From: Humulus lupulus | Lineage: Eukaryota; Streptophyta; Magnoliopsida; Rosales; Cannabaceae | Assembly: GCF_963169125.1 (NCBI RefSeq) | Contig: NC_084799.1 | Coordinates: 68,068,143-68,132,142, forward strand | Direction of reading: 5' to 3' | DNA length: 64,000 bases | Part shown: positions 42,482 to 53,488 of the stretch, in pieces | How positions within the stretch are numbered: the first letter of the stretch is position 1 | Layout: each line of letters starts with the position of its first letter | Notes under the pieces: model-generated | Databases searched by the model: none | What the model was told of the DNA's origin: nothing | What the model saw: only the letters and a program-made list of their open reading frames with translations | Made by a program: the position numbers and the translations under genes

Positions 42482-43817
42482 ACCTAGTTTACGCTATTTT
42501 CGTATATGGGGCTGTCCTGCATATATGCTTAAAAGAAAGACTGGGAAGTTGGATTCCCGCACTGAAGTGTGCATGTTTGTAGGATATTCCAAAGAAACAA
42601 AAGGTGGTATATTTTATAGTCCTAAAGATAACAAAACGTTTGTATCTACAAATGCAACTTTTCTGGAGCATGACTATATAAATAACCACAAACCTCAAAG
42701 TAAAGTCGTACTTGAGGAAATGGTCTCAAATAAGCAAGACCAATCACCAGCAATGGCAAGAGAAAAACAACAAGAGGATATCGCCAGCTCTAGTTAGAAC
42801 AATAAAGACCTTCGTCGTAGTGGGAGGGTTTGTAAACAACCAGTACGCTATGAACATGAAGTTCAGATGCTTGTGTCTGACACACTCAAAGATGATCCAT
42901 TGACTTATAGAGATGAAATGGAAGATCCTAACAAAGAAAAATGGCTGAACCCCTTGGACCTTGAAATTGAATCGATGTATTCCAATTCTGTCTGGACTCT
43001 TGAAGTTCCACCTGAAAAATGTTAAACCTATTGGTTGCAAATGAATATTCAAGAAGAAGAGATGAGCAGATGGGAAAGTAGAGACTTTCAAATCAAGGCT
43101 AGTAGCAAAGGGCTACACATAGAAAGAATGAGTTGATTATGAAGAAACTTTTTCACCTGTAGCCATGCTCAAATCTATCCGCATACTCTTATCCATAGCT
43201 GCTTGCATGGATTATGAGATTTGGCAACTGGATGTTAAAACAACTTTTTGAATGGCTATCTTGACGAAGCCATTTACATGTCTCAACTAAAAGGGTTCAA
43301 AGTTAAAGGTCAAGAGCAAAATTTTTGCAAGATTATTAAGTCTATTTATGGACTTAAACAAGCTTCAAGATCTTGAAATCTTAGATTTGATGAAACAATC
43401 AAAACTTTTGGTTTTGAATAAAACGTTGATGAACCTTGTGTTTACAAAATAATCAAAGACAAGATTGTGGTATTCCTTGTTCTTTACGTTGATCATATTA
43501 TACTCATTGGGAATGACATAGAAACATTATCAAAAGTAAAGAAATTGTTAGCTGAGCAATTCCAAATGAAAGATTTGGGAGAAGCCAAATATGTTTTGGG
43601 AATTCAGATCTGTAGAGATCGAAAGAACAAAATTTTGGCACTGTCTCAAGCAACTTATATTGATAAATTGCTAGAATGCTTTGGCATGCAAAACTCCAAG
43701 AAAGACACTATGCCTACCAGGTCAGGAGTTAAATTGTCTAAAGAACAATGTCTACAAACAACTCAAGAAGAGGAGGACATGAGATAGTATCCCTATGCCT
43801 CTGCAGTAGGCAGTCTA
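42482..43817 (+). pseudogene. C2 integrase end and reverse transcriptase
   Basis: After the CACTA element the frame continues with PSLRYFRIWGCPAYML, GKLDSRTEVCMFVGYSKETK and FLEHDYINNHKP (integrase C-terminus). The linker and RT follow in broken frames: EMEDPNKEKWLNPLDLEIES, YLDEAIYMSQLKGFKVK, KSIYGLKQASRS. The frame 43467-43787 covers the RT active site and thumb, but the catalytic YVDD reads YVDH (VLYVDHIILIGND). More than six stops interrupt the region (43023, 43132 and others). The RT would copy element RNA in particles; it is dead here. Confidence 0.85.
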
Positions 43818-44423
43818 ATGTATGCAATGTTATGCACCAGACCTGACATCTGTTATGTAGTAGGGATAGTCAGTCATTATCAATCCAATCCTGGATTGAT
43901 TCATTGGACACCAGTAAAGAATATTCTCAAGTATCTTAGACACATTAGAGATTACATGCTTGTGTATTCAGGTGGAGACTTGAACCCCTCTAGATATACT
44001 GATTTTGATTTTAAATTAGACAAAGATAGTCAAAAGTCGACATCTGGATCAATTTTCACACTTGGAAGAGGTGCTGTAGTTTGGAGAAGTATTAAACAAT
44101 CCAATATTGCAAACTCCACCATGGAAGCTGAATACATAGCAGCTTGTGAAGCAGATAAAGAGGTAGTGTGGCTCAACAAGTTCTATATTGATCTGGAAGG
44201 TGTTCCAAGCATGGATCAACCACTTGTTCTGTATTGTGATAACAGTGGGGTAGTAGCTAATTCAAAGGAACCCAGAAGTCACAAGAGGGGAAAGCACATC
44301 GAGAGGAAATATCACTTGATCCAAGAGATAGTTAACAAAGGAGATGTTGTTGTCTTGAAGATTGCTTCTGAAGATAATCTTGCAGATCCATTCACAAAGA
44401 CTTTATCTATTAAATCTTTTTAG
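43818..44423 (+). pseudogene. C2 RNase H, open frame, remnant of pol
   Basis: A 201-codon open stretch from MYAMLCTRPDICYVVGIVSH through YSGGDLNPSRYTDFDFKLDK, NSTMEAEYIAACEADKEVVW and PLVLYCDNSGVVANSKEPRS to IASEDNLADPFTKTLSIKSF and the natural TAG. RNase H active-site acids (FDF, EAEY, CDNS) are present. The Met at 43818 is internal to pol; upstream a TAG at 43785-43787 splits it from RT, so it is not an independent gene. Compare the C1 fragment 18241-18766. Confidence 0.88.
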
Positions 44424-44485
44424 GGTCATGTAAGAAGCATGGGGTTAAGGGAAATACCTCATTTGCTTTAGGGAAAGTGGGAGAT

Positions 44486-46550
44486 TGCTGGGAATTGTTC
44501 CCTTAAAGCAATTGTAGTAGACAATGGTTTTAATGAAATAAATAAATGAATTGAATTATTGTATATATGTAGCTTATGTACTATATTATTGCTAATAATA
44601 TTAAGTAAATATCATAAAATTCCCAAGTTCATCTATGAGAGGATCAAGATTAAGATAATGAACTTAAATAGTTCACAGAAAAATAAAGTTATGGAATCTT
44701 TAGATTGATTACTGCTAGTACGGTCCACTAGTATTATGAATACATGTGACCTAGATCCGGGTTACTAGTGTAGTAGGACACTTTAGTGGAAGTACTTTAC
44801 ATGATGAGAGTATGTAGAACTGGGCCAGATGTGATTTAATAATACTTGTTTAAATATCGTTTCGTAGTATTATAAAACACATCAACTGATGATCATATAC
44901 AAACTGATCTTAATCCTGAAGTTACTATGAACTCCTATATATGTCATTTGATTCTTTAATTCATGCATTACGGTTTGTCAGCATGATCAGGCTAAGGACT
45001 ATTGTTTTGGGGACTCAATGATGTATATGGCTGAGGACATAACAAACATGGACTCTATATCTTCTTATAGATTGAATGATGATTCTCTCTTGGGTTGGCT
45101 TTTGAAACTGAAAAAGGTTATTGACGTCAAATTCATAATCAGATTATGAATTAACCTTAACTAGTAAAGTCAATGGTACACTAGGAATCAAGATATAATT
45201 AAAAGGTTAAAAAATTAATTTTATTCCCACTTAATTATGAATCATCAATAGAAGATTAATTTTTTTGTAATGATTATATAAATGGACACTTTATGGTTAC
45301 AATAAAGTACTCAGTAAATATATGTCTTTAATTTTCAAGAGAAATGTCTCATATTTATAGTGGAATAATCATGATATTAATAAATATTATTATTGAATCA
45401 AAGAGTTTTGGTTAATAATCCTTTATTTATTGGAGTTTGGAATTATTAGTCCATAGGTCCCCGGGGCAACTCTATCAACATTAATCAAGGTAATAGTTGA
45501 TACAAGGGTTAAACTGTGAATAAGCTATTTGAGAGAATATTTATTCTTCAGGATAAATGTGCAATTATGTGATAATTGAAGTTACACAGTTTATTATTGC
45601 ATTTGTGCAATTTTCGAAATTGTGTAGAAATAGAATAAATTAATTTTAATCAATTATTTTATTTAAGTGTGAATATATAAATATGGATAGTCAAAATTTG
45701 TTTTGATTATTATATTTATTTAATTAATAATAATATGGTAATAGAAATTCAAATTTTGAATTTTGAAAATTAAGTTGTTATCTTTTCCTTAAAAAGATGA
45801 TACCTTATTTGAATTTTTAATTATTAATTAACTAAAATAAAATCACATGAAAAATAAAATCCCATTTTCAGGGATATGCCACACGCATAGGGCTTGGGCT
45901 GCTTTATTCGTGTGGCACTTATGATGTAATCAGTTATTGATTTTTTATTTTTATTTTTAATTAAATAATAAAACATTTTAAAATGGATTTAAAATGGAAT
46001 GTTATACTTTGTCTTTTATCATTGTTATTATTATTAAAGATGATTGATTTGTTATTATTATTATTGTTGTTGTTGTTGTTATGATAATAATGTCTATATA
46101 TTCTATATGATAGAAAATAGAATTAACAAGTTTTTACAGAGAAGAAAAACTATCATCTTTTTCACAAAAGAAAAACCCTTTCTCTCTAGCCTATAATCAA
46201 GAGTCTCATGTGTTGAGAATACTTTTGATTCACAAAAATTGATTCTTGTTCTCTATGTGCCCACCCACATCTTGAAGTGTAGAGAACGTCTTGGAAGATC
46301 TAGGTGTGAGTACTCTAGCGAGGATAGGAAGATCGAAATATATATAAATATATATACGAAAAGATTCAAGGATTCTTGATAGGCTACAAGAGGTAAATCG
46401 TTTCGTATTATTTTTCATATACATATTATACATTGATTAACATAGTTCATATTAAACTATCCTCATATAAAGTTGTTTATATAAATTTTTTTTATATACA
46501 ATACTATCATCATCTCAATTTTCGCTGAGCACTAGGAACTGTTTCTAACA
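44486..46550 (+). repeat. Copia C2 3' LTR, 2065 bp
   Basis: Begins TGCTGGGAATTGTTCCC right after the PPT AAAGTGGGAGAT (44474-44485) and ends ACTGTTTCTAACA. Its interior carries a poly-TTA/TTG microsatellite (46025-46082). A related LTR in opposite orientation lies at 30703-32740. Confidence 0.88.
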
Positions 46551-47640
46551 TGGCCATGCGTGGGGACTGTCTGGTACGACTGGTGCTCGCAAAGGTGTAG
46601 CGCACCAAATTTTTTTTTATTATTAAATTTTGTGCTTTGTTTTATTAAATTCTTAAGTGTTGTGAAATATTTTATTTATTTGTTTAAATTAATTGTTAGA
46701 ATTGTTTGGTAGAATTTTGTGAAATTAATTGTCAATTGTTATATTTTTATTTATTTATTTTAAAATGTGAATAATTGAGTTTTGGTTGAATGCACTAATG
46801 TGCATGGTAGGTACTGATGCACCCTAGTTATTGAGTGTGTGCATGTGCATGGTTGCATGGTGCACTTGTGTAGAATTTTCTACACACTTTATAGTTTCTT
46901 TTTATTTAGATTTATTTAATTATTTAAAATGTGAATAATGGGAAAGAGGGATTACATTCCTATTTTATTTGGGTGATTTTTAGTTAAAAATGGAAGAGGT
47001 GTTGTCATCTTTATTTCGTACCAATTAAAATAAAATAAAAATTAAAAGAAAATAATCAAAAAGGGGAAACTTACCAATTATTTTCCTTAGGCTATTATGG
47101 GTAGATTAGAATAAAGAGGGAAGGAAAAAAAGAAAGAAAAGCATTATGCTCCATTGGTGTCGTTGGCCTAGAGAGAAGGAGAGAGAGAGAGAGGGAGAAG
47201 GAGGGAAAGGAAGAAAATAAAGGAGGACGAAGAAGAAGGTCTTGGGAGGTCATAGGTATGGCTTTTATATTGATGATTGTTTTATTAATTTTAAGTCTAA
47301 GGATTCTCTTCCCCACCATCCTAAGTTTTTGTGTTCTTCTTCTTCATGGGTTTTAAAAAAAAAAAACCTAGGGTATTCAAGAGTGATTGTCATTCGGGTG
47401 TTGATCAATTTGTGTTCTTGATTTTACAATCAAGAGAGGTAATGGATCCTTAGCCCTAATGTTTTTATGTTTTCTTGGGTTACATGGATTGATGGATTTT
47501 TTTTTTTTTTTTTATGTTGATGCATGAGAAAATTGACCTAGGCGTGGGCTTGGGTATTCATGGTGTTTTGGTTTGTGGTCAATATAGGTTGAAGATGAGG
47601 GTTGTTGTCTTGATTGGTAGATGGTTTTGATAATGTTATT
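46551..47640. other. Unassigned sequence between copia C2 and LTR T3
   Basis: No gene. AT-rich, with a GA-rich run (47168-47240) and poly-A/T stretches. Together with 55318-57969 it is the target into which T3 inserted. It may be the 5' part of an LTR that ends at 57969. Confidence 0.5.
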
Positions 47641-48994
47641 GTATCTGTAACATCCCAAATTCCCTAATGTGGCTAAGTGCCTGGATTAGGGGGTCGAGAG
47701 GCAATAATTGAGTTATTATGTGAATTATATTATAATATAATCATGCTTGTATGTTAGAGATATTAAATATGTGTATGTGGGCCCGTTTCTTATAAGAAGG
47801 GTATTTTAGTAATTTGACTCGTTAGGGGTATAAATGCAAATATGTGTTTGTGTGATTGAGACCACATTATTATGTGGATATATTTGGGTTACTCGGCGAG
47901 AGGCGATCTCGATGAGCAAGTTAGCGGGAAAGTCACAACGGGGCCTTAGTACCTGGTTCAGGGTGAGCTTAGGGGTATTTTAGTAATTTAGTACATTACC
48001 GGGAATTAGTGGGTAATGGGAATTTATTGGTAACCGTGTGAGAATACTGGAAGTAGCGGGAATTATAGGATGCAAATTGTGGATAGCGAGATTTAAGGCA
48101 AAGGACAAAATTGACCTTGTGAGCACTTGTTGGATAGGCTAAGGGCAAGGGGAAAATTAGTCAATTCCACTTGGGGTTTAGGACTTGGCTGTCTGAATTA
48201 TGTTGAGAAGGTTTGAGAAATTACAGGGAATTAAAAAGAAAAGAATTCAGCAACCCTCTCTTTCTCTCTCACGTTCTTTTTATGCTCTGTTGACGGTGAA
48301 ATCTCGTCAACGAAATTAGATCGAAAAACTCAAAGATAAGTCAAGTGATATTCAGATGAGGATTTAGAATGGACTTATGGAAGGATAAACAAAGATCAAC
48401 AATGGAGTAAAAACTGTATATTACTTAATAGCTTCAACTTACAATGGATTTTCAGAATGATCAAGCTATATTTATAGCTGGGCTCTACTGGCCCCCTTAT
48501 ACATGGTGGTCCCCTGGGACCAATTAGTACATGAGTACACTGCTAAAGGTAACAACACAGGTGGTAGTGGTGCTGGAAGAGTGGTGGTCTGTTCCAGTAT
48601 GTGTCAGAGGTCTGCAAAAGTGCTCCTGTCTTGGTGCCTTATTATGCCTCCACTACTTGTATGGTACGGACCTCATAAGCGTGCTGCAGGAGTTCCTACC
48701 ATGTACCATTCTTGTACCGCCATTACTTGTCTGGCATGGACATCATGTCCGTACTCTAATTATTCTTGGTTCGTAGGCGCATATCGTACCTATACGGCCA
48801 CCTTGAGCCACAAGTTCTTATCCTCACAAGGTATCTTATTCCCATGGACTTCAAGTGTTGACATCCTTAAATTATTCCAAGGTGCTTGGAAATTATGGAC
48901 CGTTCGGGATGGCACCATGAAAATGAGCCGAGAGGTGTCTCGTGATGCCTCCTTCGAGCCACCCCCAACAATCCTTGTGGTGTGTGGTCATGCG

Positions 48995-49235
48995 AGGCGA
49001 GGCCCCTAGGCACGCGAGACAGTCATCTCGGCGAGACCCCCTAGGCACGCGAGACGGCACCTGGGCGAGGCCCCTAGGCGCGCGAGGCGGTCACCTGAGC
49101 GAGGCCCCCTAGGCGCGCGAGACGGTCACCTGGGCGAGGTCCCCTAGGCGCGTGAGACGGCACCTGAGCAAGGCCCTTAGGCGCACGAGACGCAACCTGG
49201 CAAGGCCCCTAAGCACGCGAGACGATACCTAGACT
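48995..49235. repeat. GC-rich array (GAGGCCCCTAGGCGCGCGAG units) in TR-GAG 3' LTR
   Basis: About seven units of 35-40 bp built from GGCGAGGCCCCTAGGCGCGC and GAGACGGTCACCTGG. The equivalent place in the 5' LTR (52722-52765) has about one and a half units. Confidence 0.88.
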
Positions 49236-49374
49236 AGGTGAGGGTCATGGCTGTGCGAGGTGCGAGGCCGTGGTTGCGTGAGGCACGAGATGGAACCTGA
49301 GCGAGGCCCCTTGGAGCGAGACCATGATGCACAACCCTTGGTGCGGGGTGCTTGGTGGTGTCACGGGGCGAGGC

Positions 49375-49530
49375 GCACGAACCCCTGGTGGTGTCGCGAG
49401 GCCATGCACGCAGACCCCAGGTGGTGTCGCGAGGCCATGCGCGCGGGTCCCAGGTCCTATCGCGAGGCCATGCGCGCGGGTCCCTGGTGGTGTTGCGAGG
49501 CCATGCGCGTGCGGGTCCTTGGTGGTGTTG
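49375..49530. repeat. 33-bp array in TR-GAG 3' LTR
   Basis: GTGTCGCGAGGCCATGCGCG plus 13 bases, four to five units; the same array occurs at 52915-53110. The 11-codon period leaves all frames open and creates spurious Arg/Gly-rich ORFs on both strands. Confidence 0.88.
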
Positions 49531-49909
49531 CGAGGCATATGACTCGGGTGCCCACGACATATATGGCTCTGACGCCCCTTGCACGTTGGTAGGCGCATGC
49601 CTTAGGTGCCTTTGTCAACTCTCATGTATGTGAGTACATCTTGACCTATGAGCATGTCAACCTCGCTCGACACCCCGGACCTCATTATGTGAGGGCCTTG
49701 TGCACCTATCCTTTTGCAATGTTTATTTTGACCTCTTAGCTTAGCAGGGCCAAACCCCATGACTCATAACGTGTTGCTTCCCCTGAGACAACCTCCCGTT
49801 TTCGAAAGGCCTATAGGCTTAAGCCCGATAGCATGACTAAGCGACCTTTATCCCTATGTTCCGACCAGGGACTAGAGAGTTTTTCTTTAGTGGATTTTTG
49901 GCATCCACA

Positions 49910-50475
49910 CTTGCCCCCTAGTCTATAGGGAGGCCTTCAGGCGTTCTTGTAGACTCTTCTCTTCCTTATCATCTTTTTTTTTTCTTTTTATAATTTTTTT
50001 TTGTATTTATCAAGCTTGAGGTCCTTTGGAACCCACGAGGAAGGGGGTTCGATAGGCCTCTCTTTGGTGTACCTTGATTGTATCTATAAGGATATGTTGA
50101 CCCCTTGTGTTCTAGTTATCCTTTTATATATTTTTGCGCGCGCTTATTATTTCTTGCGAGAAGCGTCCTTCTCGTCATTAGGCATAGTACTATTTTTGCA
50201 AGCGTCTTCTTTGAGACCCTTTTTGCAAGCGTCTTCTTTGAGACCCTTTTTGGAAGCGTCTACTTTGAAACCCTTTTTGTCAGCGTCTACCTTGAGACTC
50301 TTTTTGCAGGCGTCTACTTTTGAGACCCTCTTTGCAAGCGTCTACTTTGGAGACCCTTTTTGCAAGCGTCTACTTTGGAGACCCTTTTTGCAGGCGTTTA
50401 CTTTTGAGACCCTATTTGCAATTTTTGAGGTGATCTCCCCTCGGGTCGGGACTTTCATGGCTAGATGGTCTTCGT
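49910..50475 (-). other. TR-GAG 3' untranslated region
   Basis: No coding capacity. It contains a 27-bp tandem array (50185-50420), described separately. Confidence 0.75.
50185..50420. repeat. 27-28-bp tandem array, about nine units
   Basis: Unit TTTTTGCAAGCGTCTACTTT plus GAGACCC, in 27-bp phase at the left and 28-29 bp at the right through an added T or G. It lies between gag and the 3' LTR, the position where Tat-type elements also carry arrays. Confidence 0.9.
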
Positions 50476-51936
50476 TCAATCTCCAACTTGGTCAACGACC
50501 CCTCTAGCACGACGCCCCCTTCTATATGGAATCTTCAGTTGTACTGGTAGTAGGGCGATTGGAGGAAGGTTCGCGTTTTTCAACATGCGAGTTCTCATGG
50601 CCCTCTTCCACACGTATGTACATCTGTGCTCTCTCTCGAAGTCATCCAAACTCAAAACTTCTCTTTTGAGCATACTACCCCATAACTTGTTTCCTGGTCT
50701 TACTCCGGCAGTAATAGCCATTCTGAGCTCTGCTTTGGTTAAACTTCCCACCTTCGTTGCTTCTATATTGAACCTATGGATATAGTTCTTTAGACTTTCA
50801 TTCTCGCCTTGTTTTATGTTAGCGAGGCTGGTAATTGGCATGACGTAATCACAGGCCGCATGGTGTTGCTAAAGGAATTCATCAGAGAATTGCTGCCATG
50901 AGTTGATTGTTGCTGGCCTTAACCTCCTAAACCACTTGTACGCCACTCCTTTAAGCGTAACGACAAAGTAATGGCACTTTGCCCTGTTTTTGACCCCTTT
51001 TAACCTCATCAAGTTGTTGAAGGAGTCTAAGTGATATTTTGGGTCTGTAGTACCCTCGTACGGAGTCATGCGAGGCTCTCTGAAGCCAGCGGGCATTTGC
51101 TCAGCTTGGATCTCCCTTGTGAAGGGCGAATCATGGTCAAATTCTTCGTCATCTGTGTGCCCCCCAAGAGCAGTGGTAATCTGGCCCCGAGGGCTTCGCA
51201 TTTTGGTGTCTATTCCCCTCCTCTTTTTGCTTGAGGTGTCTCGCGGGTCCTTAGACTGGACCCTTGCTTTGGTTGTGCTCCTCGGGGGAACCACGGGAGG
51301 CGCTTATTTTGAGGTGACTTCTGCTTCGTTCTTGCGGCCATCGTCTTCCTTATGTCTTTGCTCCTGGGGGCATTTCGTCGGCCTAGGTCCCCCATGGGAC
51401 TTTGTCGGGGGAGTGTTATTGGTGAAAATTCGGGTTCCCCCATCGTCTATGGGGACAGTGTTTTCCCCCTTTTCACGCTCCTTCTTTTTATGCTTAGGAA
51501 GGGGTATGCTTGGCTTTCCTTGCAGTAGGTCATTTAAGATCTCTTGCATGCTTTCTATTGTGGTTTCCAGCCTCCGAGTCTTTTTATGTAACTCTCGAAT
51601 CTCATCCTTGTAGAAACGAGTCCTTGAGCTGGAACTTACCGAGTGCACCCTGGAACCCTTGCCTGGCCCATGTGTCGATGGACCTGGGTCTTGGTGGCCT
51701 GAGCGCGGTGTCACCATGGGTCGGTGAAGTGGATACACTGGTGGCTTTAAATGACCTCCGTCGGGTTGGATAGCCAAGGACGGTGCTTCCTTCTCCTCCC
51801 TTGGGGGAAGATGTTCCTCCGGCCTACCTCCATGCTTAGGCGGTGGGGGGTCTTCCTTGGAAGCCCTCCTCTCTACTCCGTCCCGGAGAACCTCATCATC
51901 TTGTAGTTTTCGTAGGCGTTTTGAACGCCTTAGCAT
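50476..51936 (-). pseudogene. TR-GAG gag gene with two internal stops
   Basis: One frame of 487 codons from the ATG at 51936, 68 bases inside the LTR, interrupted only by TAA (51304-51306) and TAG (50869-50871). N-terminal part: charged and Pro-rich, with a coiled-coil-like RELHKKTRRLETTIESMQEI. The retrotransposon Gag core reads GTTDPKYHLDSFNNLMRLKG, CHYFVVTLKGVAYKWFRRL, then IKQGENESLKNYIHRFNIEA and MAITAGVRPGNKLWGSML. No zinc knuckle or protease follows before the natural stop at 50476. The Gag would form particles; in this family it must borrow RT and integrase from other elements. The TAG replaces an expected Gln codon. Confidence 0.87.
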
Positions 51937-52004
51937 CCTTCTTTGTTAGAAGTAATGAAAGAACGTTGGCTTGATGCTTGTTCTTCCCACAAACGGCGCC
52001 AAAC

Positions 52005-53488
52005 TGTTGACGGTGAAATCTCGTCAACGAAATTAGATCGGAAAACTCAAAGATAAGTCAAGTGATATTTAGAAGAGGAATTAGGATGGACTTTTGGAAG
52101 GATAAACACAGATCAACAATGGAGTAAAAACTGTATATTACTTAATAGCTTCAACTTACAATGGATTTTCCAACCCCTTATTCTGAGGGGTCAAGCTATG
52201 TTTATAGCTGGGCTCTAATGGCCCCATTATACATGGTGGTCCCCTGGGACCATTTAGTAGATGAGTACACTACTAAAGGTAACAACACAGGTGATAGTGG
52301 TGCTGGAAGAGTGGTTGTCTGTTCCAGTACGTGTCAGATGTCTGCAAAAGTGCTCCTGTCTTGGTGCCTTATTATGCCTCCACTACTTGTATGGTACGGA
52401 CCTCATAAGTGTGCTGAAGGAGTTCATACCATGTACCGTTCTTGTACCACCATTACTTATCTGGCATGGACATCATGTCCATACTCTAATTATTCTTGGT
52501 TCGTAGGCGCATATCGTACCTATACGGCCTCCTCGAGCCACAAGTTCTTATCCTCACAAGGTATCTTATTCCCATTGACTTCAAGTGTTGACATCCTTAA
52601 ATTATTCCAAGGTGCTTGGAAATTATGGACCTTGCGGGATGGCACCATGAAAATGAGCCGAGAGGTGTCTCGTGATTCCTCTGTCGAGTCACCCCCAACA
52701 ATCATTGTGGTGTATGGTCATGCGAGACGCCACCTGGCAAGGCCCCTAGGCACGTGAGACGATACCTAGACTAGGTGAGGGTCATGGCTGCGCAAGGCTG
52801 TGGCTGCGCCAGGCCATGGCTGCGTGAGGCGCGAGATGGCACCTGGGCGAGGCCCTTTGGAGAGAGACCATGATGCACGACCCTTGGTGCGGGGTGCTTG
52901 GTGGTGTCACGGGGCGAGGTGTGCGAGCCCTTAGTGGTGTCGCGAGGCCATTCGCGCGGACCCCAGGTGGTGTCGCGAGGCCATGCGCGCGGGTCATAGG
53001 TGGTATCGCGAGGCCATGCGCACAGGTCCCTGTTGGAGTCGCGACGCCATGCGCGCAGGTCCATGGTGGTGTCGCGAGGCCATGCCCGCGCGGGTCCTTG
53101 GTGGTGTCGCGAGGCGTATGACTCGGGTGCCCTCGACATATATGGCTCTAGCTCCCCTTGCACGTTGGTAGGCGCAAGCCTTAGGTGCCTTTGTCAACTC
53201 TCACGTATGTGAGTACATCTTGACCTATGAGCATGTCAACCTCGCTCGACACCCCGGACCTCATTATGTGAGGGCCTTGTGCACCTATCCTTTTGCAATG
53301 TTTATTTTGGCCTCTTAGCTTAGCAGGGCCAAACTCCATGACTCATAACGTGTTACTTCCCCTGAGACAACCTCCCGTTTTCGAAAGGCCTATAGGCTTA
53401 AGCCCGATAGCATGACTAAGTGACCTTTATCCCTGTGTTCCGACCAGGGACTAGAGAGTTTTTCTTTAGTGGATTTTTGGCATCCACA
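52005..53488 (-). repeat. TR-GAG 5' LTR, 1484 bp
   Basis: The transcribing LTR, on the minus strand. Its TATA region reads CTATAAACATAG (52196-52207), one base different from the 3' LTR. It has the 33-bp array (52915-53110) but not the expanded GC array. Otherwise closely similar to the 3' LTR. Confidence 0.9.

Larger units (their letters stand above)
33690..46550 (+). mobile_element. C2: degraded Ty1/copia element with nested insertions
   Basis: Order: leader, gag (34250), protease (about 35150-35337), integrase (37807-38711), RT (42482-43800), RNase H (43818-44423), PPT and 3' LTR (44486-46550). A chromovirus solo LTR (35338-37801) splits the protease region, and a CACTA element (38712-42478) splits the distal integrase. 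Both insertions have exact TSDs, so the copia reading frame can be followed across them. The 5' LTR is missing or inverted. Confidence 0.85.
48288..49909 (-). repeat. TR-GAG 3' LTR, 1622 bp
   Basis: Carries the TATA box CTATAAATATAG on the minus strand (48466-48477), an array of about seven 35-40-bp units with CCTAGGCGCGCGAGACGG (48995-49235), and a 33-bp array (49375-49530). The first array is almost absent from the other LTR. Confidence 0.9.
48288..53488 (-). mobile_element. TR-GAG: gag-only LTR retrotransposon, complete, TSD TGCTC
   Basis: LTRs at 48288-49909 and 52005-53488 with TG...CA ends, flanked by TGCTC (48283-48287, 53489-53493). The PBS TTTGGCGCCGTTTGTGGGAA on the minus strand (51984-52003) adjoins the right LTR, and the purine tract CTAGGGGGCAAG (49910-49921) adjoins the left, so transcription runs leftwards. 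The only coding sequence is gag. Elements of this structure are known in plants as TR-GAG and need polymerase from partners; Tat-type relatives with the same PBS class are the natural candidates. Confidence 0.92.

Noticed and set aside
47095..47319. Ser/Leu-rich ORF
   Set aside because: Complement of a GA-rich low-complexity run.
48503..49009. 168-codon ORF in the TR-GAG LTR (and 198 codons at 52161-52757)
   Set aside because: Lies in the LTR opposite to transcription, overlaps the TATA region, and shows no recognisable domain. Present in both LTRs simply because they are copies.
49234..49633. Several overlapping Arg/Gly/Pro-rich ORFs on both strands (also 52771-53212)
   Set aside because: Caused by a GC-rich 33-bp array in the TR-GAG LTRs that keeps all frames open.
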